This document shows positions 30,301 through 42,300 of a stretch of 64,000 nt of DNA, in pieces (within the stretch, counting starts at the first letter, position 1; every line of letters starts with the position of its first letter). The stretch covers positions 1,088,955-1,152,954 of the forward strand of contig NZ_JAJFES010000001.1 of NCBI RefSeq assembly GCF_020708045.1, given 5' to 3'. Both the position numbers and the translations under genes were made by a program. This DNA is from Massilia sp. IC2-278. Lineage in GTDB: Bacteria; Pseudomonadota; Gammaproteobacteria; Burkholderiales; Burkholderiaceae_D. The notes beneath the pieces were generated by a model. That model was not told where the DNA came from. It did no database searches and was given only the letters and a program-made list of their open reading frames with translations.

Positions 30301-33300
30301 AGGTTGCCCGAGGAAGACAGGCCGAGCGTGCTGTTTTCGCCGGTGGTGGTGAGGTGGACGTTGCCGCCCACGACGATGCCCTGGTCGGCCCAGGGGCTGG
30401 CGTCGTGCGCCAGGTGGCTGCCCGAACCGCCGCGCACGTCGATGGCTGCACCTGCGCTCAGGTCGTGGCTCAGGCGGACCTGGCCGCCGGCCGTGACCGA
30501 CAGGGTCGAGGCGCCGCCGAAGCTCTTCACGTCGCTGCCGAGGAACTGGCCGCGCGCGTCGTAGCGGTCGACGATCTCGCCGCCGGCCACGGCCACGCCG
30601 TCGATCTGGGCGTCCATGGCCGCGCTGATGCTGATGCGGCCGTCCGCGTTGTTGGTGGCCAGGCGTGCGCCGCCCGGCATGCGTACGCCGAGGCCGTCCA
30701 GGCTGCTGCCGCCGCGCACGGTGATCGCTTCGCTGGCGCGGATGGTGGCGCCGATCTCGACCGCTTCGCCGAACTCGGACACGGTCTGCATGCCCAGATA
30801 CATCTGGCCGCCCGCAGCCAGGTTGATGCTGGAATTCTTGCCGTCCCAGACGATCGTTTCCGAGACCAGCTTGCCGTCGACGCGCTCGCTGACCACGTGG
30901 CCGCCGGCCAGGATCATGCCGCCGATGGTGACGTTGCCGCTTGCCTGCACGGCCACGCTGCCGCCGGCGTTGTCGCTCGTCTGGCCGAGGGCGGTCAAGC
31001 CGCCGGCGCTGCCGATGATGATCGAATAGCCGTTGTCGTCGGCGCCCGCCACGCCGGTGGTGGTGAGGCTGACCGATTTCGATGCCGCGATCGCGGTGTC
31101 GACCAGGATCTGCTGGCCGGCCGTGATCGCCACGGTGGCGTCAAGCCCGCCCGCAACCAGGCCGTGTTCGCCGAAGCCGGCGCCGGCCACGATCGCACCG
31201 TGCAGCTCGACGTCCTGGCCGCCCGAGATGACGATGGCGCTGCCCGCGGCCTGGGTGTTGATGACCGAGCTGGCGTGCACGTAGACGCTGGTGCCGTCGG
31301 CATTCGCGCCGCCGAGGTTGGTGCCGTCGAGGGCCACGCCGCCGAGCAGCGACATGCCGCCGTTGACCTTCGCCACGCCTTCCCAGTAGACCCACTTGTC
31401 CGACTGGACCGTGAGGTCGGCGCCGGCGCCGTTCAGGTTGATGTTGCCGCGCACGATGGCGGCGTCGCTGCCGCTGACCGTGAAGTCGGCATTGTCCTGC
31501 AGGGTCGTGATGGTGCCCGAGATCAGGGTGCCGAAGCCGCGCTGGCCCAGCAGTTCATGCGGATCGAGGATCTGCAGTTCGATCTTGCCGTCGCCCTTGG
31601 CGTCGTAGGCATAGACCATGTATTCGCTGCTGCCGTCGGTGACCACCCAGCGCGTGCTGTTCTGCGGCGCCACGGCGCCCCAGTTCATGGCGGCATTGCG
31701 GTAGTCGATGCCTTCGGTGAAGCCGGTAACGAGGCTCTTGTCGCCGCTGCCCGCCTTCAGGTAGACGGTCTGCTCGTAGTGCGCGTAGCCGGTCTGGCTC
31801 AGCACGCGGAACTGCTGGTCCGGGCTCAGCTTGTCGAAGGCGGTGCCGGCGTCGGGAATCGCGACGTCGCTCCAGCGGATGGCGCTGTTCTGGTAGTCGC
31901 CGTTCGCGCCCTGCGCGAAGCTGAGTTTATACGCCTGGCCCGGCGCCGCATCGGCGTCGTGGTACACGGTGCCGTTGAAGCGCGCATAGCCCAGCACCTG
32001 CAGCACGCGGTCCTGCTGCTCGATGGCGAGGTCGGCGAAAGCGGTGGTGCCGCTGGCCTTGTCGACGCTGCCCCAGTCGAGGGTGTCGTTCTTGTAGTCG
32101 ACGCCCTGCTCCAGGGTCGCGAGCACCTGCTTGCCGGCCGCCGCAGCGGCGTTGACCAGCACTTGGCGCTCGACCACGGCGTAGCCGAGCTTGTCGGCGA
32201 CGATGGCGCGCTGGGCCTGGGTCAGCTGCTCGAAGGAGGCATCGGCCGCCGGCGGACGCACGCCGCCCCAGTCGATCGCGTTCACGTCGAAATCGGCACC
32301 GGCGGCGGCAAAGCCGCTCACCACCTGCTGGCCCTTGGCGGCCGCCAGGTTGACGTAGCTGGTGCCCTCGTAGCTGTCGTAGCCGAGGGCGCCCGCCACG
32401 ACCTTCTTCTGGGCCGTGCTCAGGTTCTCGAAGGCGGTGCCGGCGGCCGGGGTGCCGGCGGCGCCCCAGTGGATGTCGGCGTTGCTGTAGTCGGTGACCG
32501 CGCCTTCCGAGAAGCCGTAGACCAGCTTCTTGCCCGGTGCGGCGTTGTAGTTGTAGTAGGCGGCCGTGCCGGTGCTGGTATCGGTCTCGTAGCCGAGCGA
32601 GGCCGCGACCACGGCCTTCTGGGCCGCGCTCAGGTTGGCGAACGCGGTGCCCGCTGCCGGCGCGCCGGCGGCGCCCCAGTTCATGGTGGCATTGCTGTAG
32701 TCGGCCGAGACGCCCTGCACGAAGGACTGCACGACCTGGTGGCCGGCGGCGGCGCCGGCGTTGACGAACACCAGGCCGCTGTAGGCGGTGTAGCCGGCGT
32801 TCGACAGCGGGCCGCTGGCACCCGCCAGGGTGGCGCGGTAGGTACCGGTCAGGGCATTCCAGTAGCCGCCGTCCGCATGGACGGTGTAGCCCAGAGCGAT
32901 CGCGACCTGGTCTTTCTGCGCCTGCGTCAGGCTGTCGAACGGGGTGTAGTTGGCGATGGCGCTGACGGCCGCGCCGTCCTGCAGCGCCAGGCCGTGGCCC
33001 GCGAACAGGCTGGCCAGGTCGGCGCTCAGCTGGCCGTGGTTCAGGGCGTCGATGATGGCCGCGATGCGGTTGGCGTCGCCGGTGCTGGCCAGGACCTTGC
33101 CCGGCAGCGTGTCGAAGTAATCGGCGTAAGTATGGGTCGAGACGCCCGAGTGCAGGGTCACGGCGGATGCCGAGCTGAGGCTGCCCGAGAGCACCAGTTC
33201 GCCCGCGGTGCTCATGCGCACGGTGGCGTCGCGGCCGGTCAGGACCGTTACGTAGTCGTCGCCCTGCTGGACGACGTCGGCGCCGGCCAGCACCGCGCTG

Positions 33301-36300
33301 CCCGACAGCAGGTGCAGGTAGCCTTGCGCTTCCAGGTTGACGGCGCCATTGTCGCCGCGGGCGCCGACGATGGCGCCCTCTTTCAGGGTCGTGCCGGTGC
33401 CGGCATGCAGGGTCAGCGCGGCGCCGGCCGCGTCGGCGGCCACGTTGCCGGCGACGACGATGCCGTGCGAGCCGGTCACGTTGAGGCGGCCGTTCGCGCC
33501 CAGTACGGCGATGCGGCCGCTCTGGTCGATTGTCACCGAATTGATCTCGGCGCTCGTCGCCTGCAGGGCGTTGATGCCGGTGCTGTTCGAGACCGTGACC
33601 GAGACGCTGTTCTGGCCCAAAATCCAGCCGCTGACCAGGATCTGCTCGCCCACGTTCAGGGCGACGTTGTTGGCCTTGATGCCCGAATCCGGGCCGCCGA
33701 ACGGAGTGCGGGTGTTCTGGCGCTGCACCTCCAGGGTGCGCGCGTTCATGGTGACGGTGTCGTTCGACTGCATGTCGCCGACGATGGCGATGTGCTGGGC
33801 CGTGAACACGGCCGCGTCGCGCAGCATGCTCGAGAACGAGAACGGACCGACGACGGCGTCTTCGACGTCGCCGATGGTCATGCGCACGCCGGCGGCATTG
33901 TGGCCCACGTTGATGACGGCAAAGCCGTCGCGCAGTGCCGACAGGTCGCGCTCGCCAAGGTCGAAGTTGCCGGTGGCGCCGGCACGCGAGAGATCGTTGC
34001 CGTAGGTGGTGTCGGCGGCGCCGCCGATGCGGTAGTTCTGCGCCGCGTGCATGGACTTCAGGGTCAGCTGGCCCTGGCCGCTGACGCGGTTGTCGCCCGA
34101 GCGGAAATCGACGTCGTCGGCGACGATGGTCAATGCACCGTTGCCGGCGCCGATCGCGATCGCGCCTTCGTCGAGCGAGAACAGTGCTTCGCGCGCAGCG
34201 AGCTGCACGTCGATGGCGCCGTTCGCCACCAGCAGGCCGGATTCGATCACGGTGAGGCTGTCGCGCTCGCGGATCACGATGTCGTTGAAGCCGGCGGTGC
34301 CGCGGTTGACGATCGAGATTTCCTCGACCGCCGTATTCAGGGTGCCCTGGATGCCGGCGCCGTGGATCGACAGGCGCGCGTTCGGCGCCACGAAGACGGC
34401 GTTGCGCACGTCGACCAGGCCGGCCGCTTCGAGCGCGAAGTCGGTCGAACCCCAAGACGCGTTGGCGCCGCTGCTGATGCGGGTGACCGACGCCAGGTCG
34501 GTGATCTCGATGCGGTCGAGCGCATCGTTGAAGTCGATCGTGCGGGCATTCGCGCGCAGCTGGCGTTCGTTGAACTGGAGCGGCGCGGTGCTGCTGATCG
34601 GCGCCAGCACCAGGCGGTCGTTGCCGGCCCCGCCGCGCACGTTCAGGTAGCCGTCGCCCGACACGTAGATCGTGTTGTTGCCGTTGCCGGTATCCAGGGT
34701 GTCGGTGGCGCCGGAGATGATGAAGGTGTCGTTGCCGCCGCCGCCGAAGATGGTGTTGTTGCCGCTGCCCATATCGACGTACTCGGCGCCGTCGCCGCCG
34801 ACGAAGCGGTCGTTGCCGGCGTCGCCGTAGTAGCTGACGCTGGCGCTGCCGCCGACGAAGGAATCGTTGCCTGCCCCGCCGCGCACGATGCTGCCGGCGC
34901 CGGCGTTGATGATGGTGAAGTTGTCGTTGCCGTCGCCGCCGTCGAAGTCGAGCACGGCGACCACGCCGCCGCCCACAAAGATAGCGTCGTTGCCGCTGCC
35001 GCCGCGCGCGACGATCTTCTTCACGCCCGAGTGGCGCTCGGTCACGCCGAGCGAGGACAGCACGATGTTGCCGGCGGCGTCGCCGTCGATGCGGTAGGTT
35101 TCGTTAACGGTGCGGTCGTACAGGGTGCCCGAGCCGTAGCGGCCCGAGGTGTCGCCCATGCTCAGGTAGAGCGTGTCGCCGACCTGGGTGGCCAGCTTCG
35201 GCGGGGCGCCCCAGCTCCAGAAGGCATCGGCGTCGACGCTGATGCCGATGATGGTCACGCGCGCGGCCAGGTGGGCGCTGGCGGCGGTCAGTTCGACCTC
35301 GCCGCGGAAGCCCGCCAGGGTGCCGCCGATGGAGAACAGCCCCATGTCGATTTCGAGACGGAGTTCGCCATACACGCTGGCCGAGATGCCGCGGTTGCTG
35401 AAGCCGATCGCGATGCCGGCGTTCAGTTCGAGCGGGCCCATGCCCACGTGGAGGTTGGCGGCGCCGGTGATCTCGAAGTCGCCATCGGACTCGACGTAGC
35501 CGCCGATATTGATGTTGATGAAGTTGAAGAAGTTCAGGTTCGCGTTCAGCTCGAGGCGGAACACGTCGTTCTGCAGGCTCATGCCACCGTGGAAGCCGAC
35601 GTCGAAGGCGAGGATGTGCAGCGCGCCGTCCAAGTCCAGGTTGAAGGTGGTGCCGGCGGCGACGCCCGCATAGGCGTTGGTGTCGCTGGTATTGATCTCG
35701 AGGATGGCCTTGGCCTGGATCCCGAGTTCGCCGGTGCCGAGGGTCACGTTGGTGCCCAGGCGCAGCGCAAACACCAGGCCTTCGTCGGCCTCGATGAAGG
35801 CGATCGCGCCGGTCACCTGCACGCTGCCGAGCACGCCCAGTTCGAGCGAGAGGTCGGCCTGGGCGGTGACGCCGGAGCGGTCGATGGTGAGATCGAGCGC
35901 GCCTTCCATGTGGACGGCGCTGCCGACGTTGATGCCGGCGCTGCCGGCGATGTGCAGCGACTGCGCCGCCAGGCCGACTTCGACGAAGCCAGGGCCGGCG
36001 GTGTTGATGGCGCGGACCTTCTGCACGGTGTCGGTGGTGTTCACCTGGAGCAGGAAGTGGCCGTTGACTTCAAAGGCGCCGCCGTCGATCAGGACGGAAT
36101 CCGGGCCGGTGCCGCCGACTTCGAAGCTGCCGTACAGGCCGTTGGCGACGATGCCCAGGCTGCCGGTGACCGACAGCGGCTGGAACATCGGCAGGCTGAG
36201 GGTGGCTTCGGCCGCCAGTTCGGCGCCGTGCTGCGAGACGATCACGCCGAAGCTGCCCTGCAGGTCGATGGCGCCGTCGATCAGCGACAGCTGGCCGTCG

Positions 36301-39300
36301 CCGACCAGGGCCACGTACATGCCCTGCCAGTCCGGCTTGCCCGGCGGCGTGGCGGACACCACGTATTCGTTGTTTTCGAAGTGGACGGTGTCGCGGAACT
36401 GTTCCGGCACCGTGTAGACCACGTCCTTGCCGGTGGTGTTCAGGGTCAGCGCCAGCGCGGCGTCGAGCTTGATCGCGGCGCCCAGGTCGAGGTTGCGCGT
36501 CAGGTTCAGGCGCATCGCCACGCCGTCGGCGGTGACCGACAGCAGGCCGGTGGCGTGCGAGGACATCGACAGCCCGCCCGCGCCGATCGACGATTCGACG
36601 TCGGCGAAGATCACCAGGCCGGAAGCGCTGGCTTGGATGTCGAACACGCCGTCCATGCGCACCAGGCCGAACATGTCGAGCTTGGCCTGGCCCTGCACGC
36701 GCAGGTATTGTTCGCTGTAGTTCAGGACCACCGGCTCGAAGCCGTTGCCGGTCTCGATCGCGTAGCCCTTGTGCACGCCGCCGTCCGGGTCGGTCCAGCT
36801 GCTCTTCGAGAAGTCGATCGTGGTCAGGCCGAACGAGACGCCGGCGCCGCTGTACGACACGGCGCCGGTGGCGGCGTCGCGCGTGTAGCCGGTGTTGATG
36901 GTGGCGCGCAGGCCGGTGTTGATCTGCAGGACCAGGTCTTCCGCCTGCATGGTGGCGCCGTCGACGCCGACCAGGCCGACCATGTCGACGTCGGCATCGG
37001 TGGCGATGTACACGCCGACCTTCAGGCCGTCGAGGCCGATGACCAGTTCTTTCGCGACCACCAGGCCGAGGTCGAGGTCTTCGATCATCAGGCCGACGGC
37101 GCTCGTGTCCGGGGTGTCGGCTTCGTCGATGCGGCCGTCGCCGTTCGAATCCTGCCAGTAGCCGCCCACGCCGATGAAGCCGTAGGCGTCGTTGATGCCG
37201 ATCGCCAGCGAGGTGACGGTCGTGGTTTCGCCGTTCGACAGCGTGACGGTTTCCGAGCCGCGCTTGGTAAAGGCCATCGAGGCCGACAGCTGGACGAAGC
37301 CGGCCAGGTCGATCTGGGCATAGCCCACTTTGGCCTGGATGATCTCGGTGTCGAAGTCGAGGATGACGGCGGTGTTGCCGCCGGTCGGCAGCGCGAAGCC
37401 GTTCGCGGCCAGCTTGCCGTCGCGGTCGAGGTCTTCGCCGGCGTCGAGCACGCCGTTGCCGTTCAGGTCTTCCGGCGAATCGCCGAAGGTCGACTGGAAG
37501 TTCACCGACGGCGGGCCGAACAGCTGCAGGGCCAGGTTGCCCGGGCCGCTCAGGCCCGGCACGTAGGCGGTATTGATGTTCACCGAAACGTCGTTCGCCT
37601 GGACCGACAGCAGCGACGGATCGACGCCCACCAGGCGCGCGGTGTCGACGTGGGCCTTGGCGGCCACGAACTTCGGCGTGAACTGTTCCGCGCCCGGGAT
37701 CAGGCCGGCCAGGGTCGGGGTCATGATGGCCAGGCCGAAGTCGACGTTGTCGATCACCAGGCCGACCGCGCCTTCGTTGATGCTGTCGAGCAGGCCGTCG
37801 TTGTTGGCATCCTCGCCGTAGCGGTAAGGACCGCCGACGCCGGCGAACCCGGTCAGGTTGCTGCCGCCGATGGTCAGGAATTCCATCTCCAGCGGCATCG
37901 GCTGGCCCGGCACGTAGCCGCTGCTGGCCAGGCTGCCCAGGCCATCGCCCAGGTGTTCCAGGCCGCCGAGGTCGACGTCCACAATGTGGCGCTCGCCCTT
38001 GCGGAAGGCCAGCGAGCCGCGCAGGCTGAGGAATTCCGAAACCTGGATCTCGGCCAGGCCGATGTCCAGGCCGAGCAGGTCGTTGCCGCGGTTGGCGATG
38101 TAGACCGGGGTGCCGCCGGTCTTGACTTCGAAGCCGGCCGGGCGGCCGGTGAGCGGGTCGGCCTTGAAGCTGTCGGCGAAGTCGGCGGTCGAGCGCATCT
38201 TGCCGCCGAAGAGTTCACCGCCGCTGTTGACTTCGATGGTGATGTCCTGGGCCTTCAGCTTGATCACGTCGCCGAAGCCGTAGGTAGTCAGCTGGTCGGC
38301 GTGCGCGTAGAGCGAGAAGAAGTTCTTGGCCTTGAAGAAGTCCGGCAGGTCGGCCTTGAAGACGGACAGGCCGACGTCGATGCCTTCCATGCTGAAGCCG
38401 GTCAGGTCGTCGGCGTTCTGCAGGATCAGCTTGCCCGCGTTGTTCGGGTCTTCCACGTATTTCGGCGTGCCCAGGCCCACGTAGGCGTAAACGTTCGAGG
38501 CGCCGAACGACAGGCCCTTGAAGCCGACGTTGTCGATGCGCGAGTAATCGTCGGACACGTCGCCGATGAACTTCAGCATGTCGATCACCGAGCCGAAGCT
38601 CGATGGCAGCACGGCTTTCAGCGCGTCCTCGACCAGGCCGACTTCGGCCGGCAGGCCGGTGTACATGGTGCCGGTGAAGGTTTCGCCGACGTTCAGCTGG
38701 AAGTCGCCGGTCAGGTAGACGAAGTCGCCCAGGTTCAGGGTGATGTCCGGGAAGTCGATCGAACCGAACAGGTTCAGGCCGAAGTTCGGGTCGAAGCCGA
38801 TCGACAGATCGAAGTTCTTGATGAAGTCGAGCGCGCCGCTCAGGAAGTCGAGGTTCGGCGAGAATTCCGGCAGCAGGTCGCCGATGCCCTTCAGGCTGAT
38901 GGTCGGCAGGAAGCCCGGGATGGTCGGCAGGTTGAAGCTGAAGTCGAACGAGGCGTCGAAGTCGAACAGGTCGAACAGGCCGAGGTGGGCATCGAGGCCG
39001 ATGCCGATGGTATTGCTGTCGAAGTCGAGCAGCATGCCTTCGCCGGCGCTGCCGGTCGGGACGAACAGGCCCTGCCCCGCCATCTCGGTGTAGTCGAGGT
39101 AGACGCTCGGGGCCGGCTTGCCGCCGACCGTGGCGGCGTTGATGTGGAACGAGACGTCGGTGGCCGCCAATGTCAGGAAGGGGTCGGTGCCGACCAGGCC
39201 GGCGCTGGCCGCATGCGCGGCCACGCTGTAGAACTTCACGCCCGGCATGTCCAGGCCTGGTGCGATCTGCGGGCTGACCAGGGCCAGCACGAAGTCGAGG

Positions 39301-42300
39301 TCTTCGATGGCCAGGCCGATGGCGTCGCCGTTCGTCGGGTCCTTCTCGTCGACCACGCCGTCGCGGTTGCTGTCGGTGCGGTACGGGCCGTTGATGCCGG
39401 CAAAGGCGTGCACGTTGGTGCCGGCCACGACCAGGGCGCTGCCCTGGCCGATGATCTCGGCGCCGAGAGCGTTGAAGCCGATGTTTTCCAGGGTCTTCTT
39501 CTGGAAGGCGAAGCCGCCTTCCAGGCTGAGGATGCCCGCCACGTTGGCGAAGGCATGGCCGACGTTGGCCTCGATGACCGCGTTGGCGAAGTCGATCACC
39601 ATTGGGCTGGTGCCCGTGCCCGTTGCCACGCTGTAGCCGGCGGAGGTGCCGTTACGGGTGAAGTCGCCGATCAGGCCCTGGCGGTTCGACATGTTGATGC
39701 CGACGTTCAGGTCGTTCAGGTCGAACTCGATGAAGTCGCCGAAGCCGACGAAGTGGATGCCTTCGCCGTGCGCCTTGATCGCGGTGAACTTGGTGTCCTT
39801 CTGGACCAGCGGGTTGCTCAGGTCGAACTTGGTGTTCAGGATCGCGGCGCCGAAGTCGAAGTCGTCGATCACCAGGCCGGTGGCGCCTTCGTTGACGGCG
39901 TCCTTGTTGTCGATGCGGCCGTCGCCGTTGCTGTCGGTGCGGTATGGGCCGCCGACGCCGACAAAGGCTTGCAGGTTGCTGCCGCCGAGCTCCATGCTCG
40001 AGGCGCGCACGTTATCGAAGCGCACGCCGCCCACGGTGGCGGCCGAGACCAGGGTATCGTCGGCGCGGCGCAGCGCGAAGTTGCCGCTCACGTAAAGGAA
40101 CTCCGAGACCTGCAGGGTCGCGTTGTTCAGGCTGGCGGACATGAAGGCGCCCGGACCGAAGTCCAGCACCACCGGCGCGTTGCCGGTTTTGATCTCGAGA
40201 CCATCCTCGAAACTGGACGCGAAGTCGACCGTCGGGCGCTTGCCCGCCAGGCCGGACCAGCCGCTGCTCCAGTTCAGGGCGACTTCGATCTCCTTGCCCG
40301 ACAGCTGGAAGTCGCTGCCGCCGCCGACGATGGCGAATTCGCCCGCGGTGGCCTTCATTGCCATCATCTGCGGCAGCTTCAGGCTGGTCGAGACGGCGTT
40401 CATGATGCTCAGGCCCACGTCGACGTCGCGCACGGCCACGCCATAGGTGTCGGCCTGCTCGGACAGCGGCACGCCGGACGCGAAGTCCGGGATGCCGTAG
40501 CCCATGAACAGGTTGACGTCGCTCATGCCGATGTTCAGCGTGTTCACCGACACGCCTTCGATGGTCGAGCCGTCTTCCGAGACCTTGGCGCCTTGCGCCT
40601 TCAGGCGCGCCAGCGTCGGGATCGAGGTCGCGTCGCTGTAGCGCAGGCCGGTGTCGATGTTGACGGTCTGGCGCTCGCCCTTCTCGAAGGCGAAGCCGCC
40701 CTGCAACCACACGAACTGGTCGATGCCGAGCGTGGCCTTGGCCACTTCGACGCCGGTGCGGCCGTCGGTGTAGTCGATCATGACCGGCGCGTTGCCGGTG
40801 GCGACGCGCAAGCCGGCGTCGCCGTAGGTGCTCTTGAAGTCGACGTAGGCGTTGACCTTGCTGCCGCCCCAGGCGGTGCCGCCGTTGGCGCGCACGCTGA
40901 TGCCTTCGGCCGACAAGCTCAGGAAGTCCAGTCCGGTAAAGGCGACCGTGTCGGCGCTGGCCGACAGGGCCCACAGGCGCGGCACGATGCCGCGGCCGTC
41001 CTTGTAGACCACCAGGCCGAGGTCGATGTTGTCGAACACCAGGCCGACCGCGCCTTCGGCCGGCTCGTCCTGGCCCGCGACGAAGTACGGGCCGCTGCCG
41101 ACGAACAGCTTGACGTCGGACATGCCCATGGTGAAGGAGCTCATCGACAGGTCGTTGATGCGCGTGAAGTCGTCCGGCGCCACCTGGCCCGAGAGGATCA
41201 GGTCCTTCAGCTTCAGGCCGCCCTCGACCGAGTGCGCGCCGAAGCCGGTGACCACGTCGACCAGCACGGATTCCGCCTTTTCCAGCGCGAAGCCGCCTTC
41301 GATGTAGAAGAAGTCGTCGAGGCGGACCAGCGCATGGCGTACCTCGACGCCGATCATCGAGCGCGTGAAGTCGAGCATCACGTCGTCGCCGCCGGTGTGC
41401 ACGCCCAGGCCGCTCTCACCGAAGCTGGACTGGAAGTCGACGTAAGGATTGACCTTCAGGCCGGCCCAGTTGCTGCCCTTGTTCAGGGCCATGGTCAGGT
41501 CGTCGATCTCCAGCTGCATGAAGCCCCAGTTCGCATGCAGCGGCTGGGCCCAGTTGGCCTTCATCGCGTACATGTTCGGGATCACGCGCGCGGTGTCGAC
41601 CTGGCGCGAGGCGTGCATCATGACGAAGCCGACGTCGATGTCGTCGATCGTGAACAGCGGGTCGCCGGCATTCCCGACCACGATGTGCACGTTCGAGGCG
41701 CCGAAGCTGATCATGTCGACCGGCAGGTCGGTGAAGGTGCTGTTGTCGGCCGACAGGTAGCCGTCGACCTTGAACTTCGCCAGCTGGCTGTTCAGGCCGG
41801 CCGCGGTGCCGGTCAGCAGCGACGGCAGGCCGGTCATCACGTCGACCTCGATGCCCTTCGTTTTCTCGAAGGCGAAGTCGCCGCTGATCTGGAACATGTC
41901 GCCGACGTTCAGCAGCGCGTTTTCCAGGGTCACGCCGATCACGGCGGTGCTGTAGTTGATGACGATCGGGTTGCCGGCGGCGACCGGAATCTCCAGGCCG
42001 CCCTCGAAGCTGGTCGAGAAGTCGACGTAAGGATGGATCAGGTTCGGCGAACCCTTCCAGGCGCCGCCCTGGTTCACGTCCAGGTGCAGTTCGTCGATCG
42101 TGAACTTGAACAGGTCCATGTCGACGTTGATCGGCGCATGCCAGTCGAGGCGCATGGCGAAGAAGTTCGGCAGCAGGCCGGCCGGGTCGGCGCCGCGCGT
42201 GGTGTTCATCATCACCAGGCCGACGTCGATGTCGTCCAGGGTGAAGCCGAGGCGCTCGTCATTCAGACTTTCGTCGGCATCGAACAGGCCGTTGTTGTTG

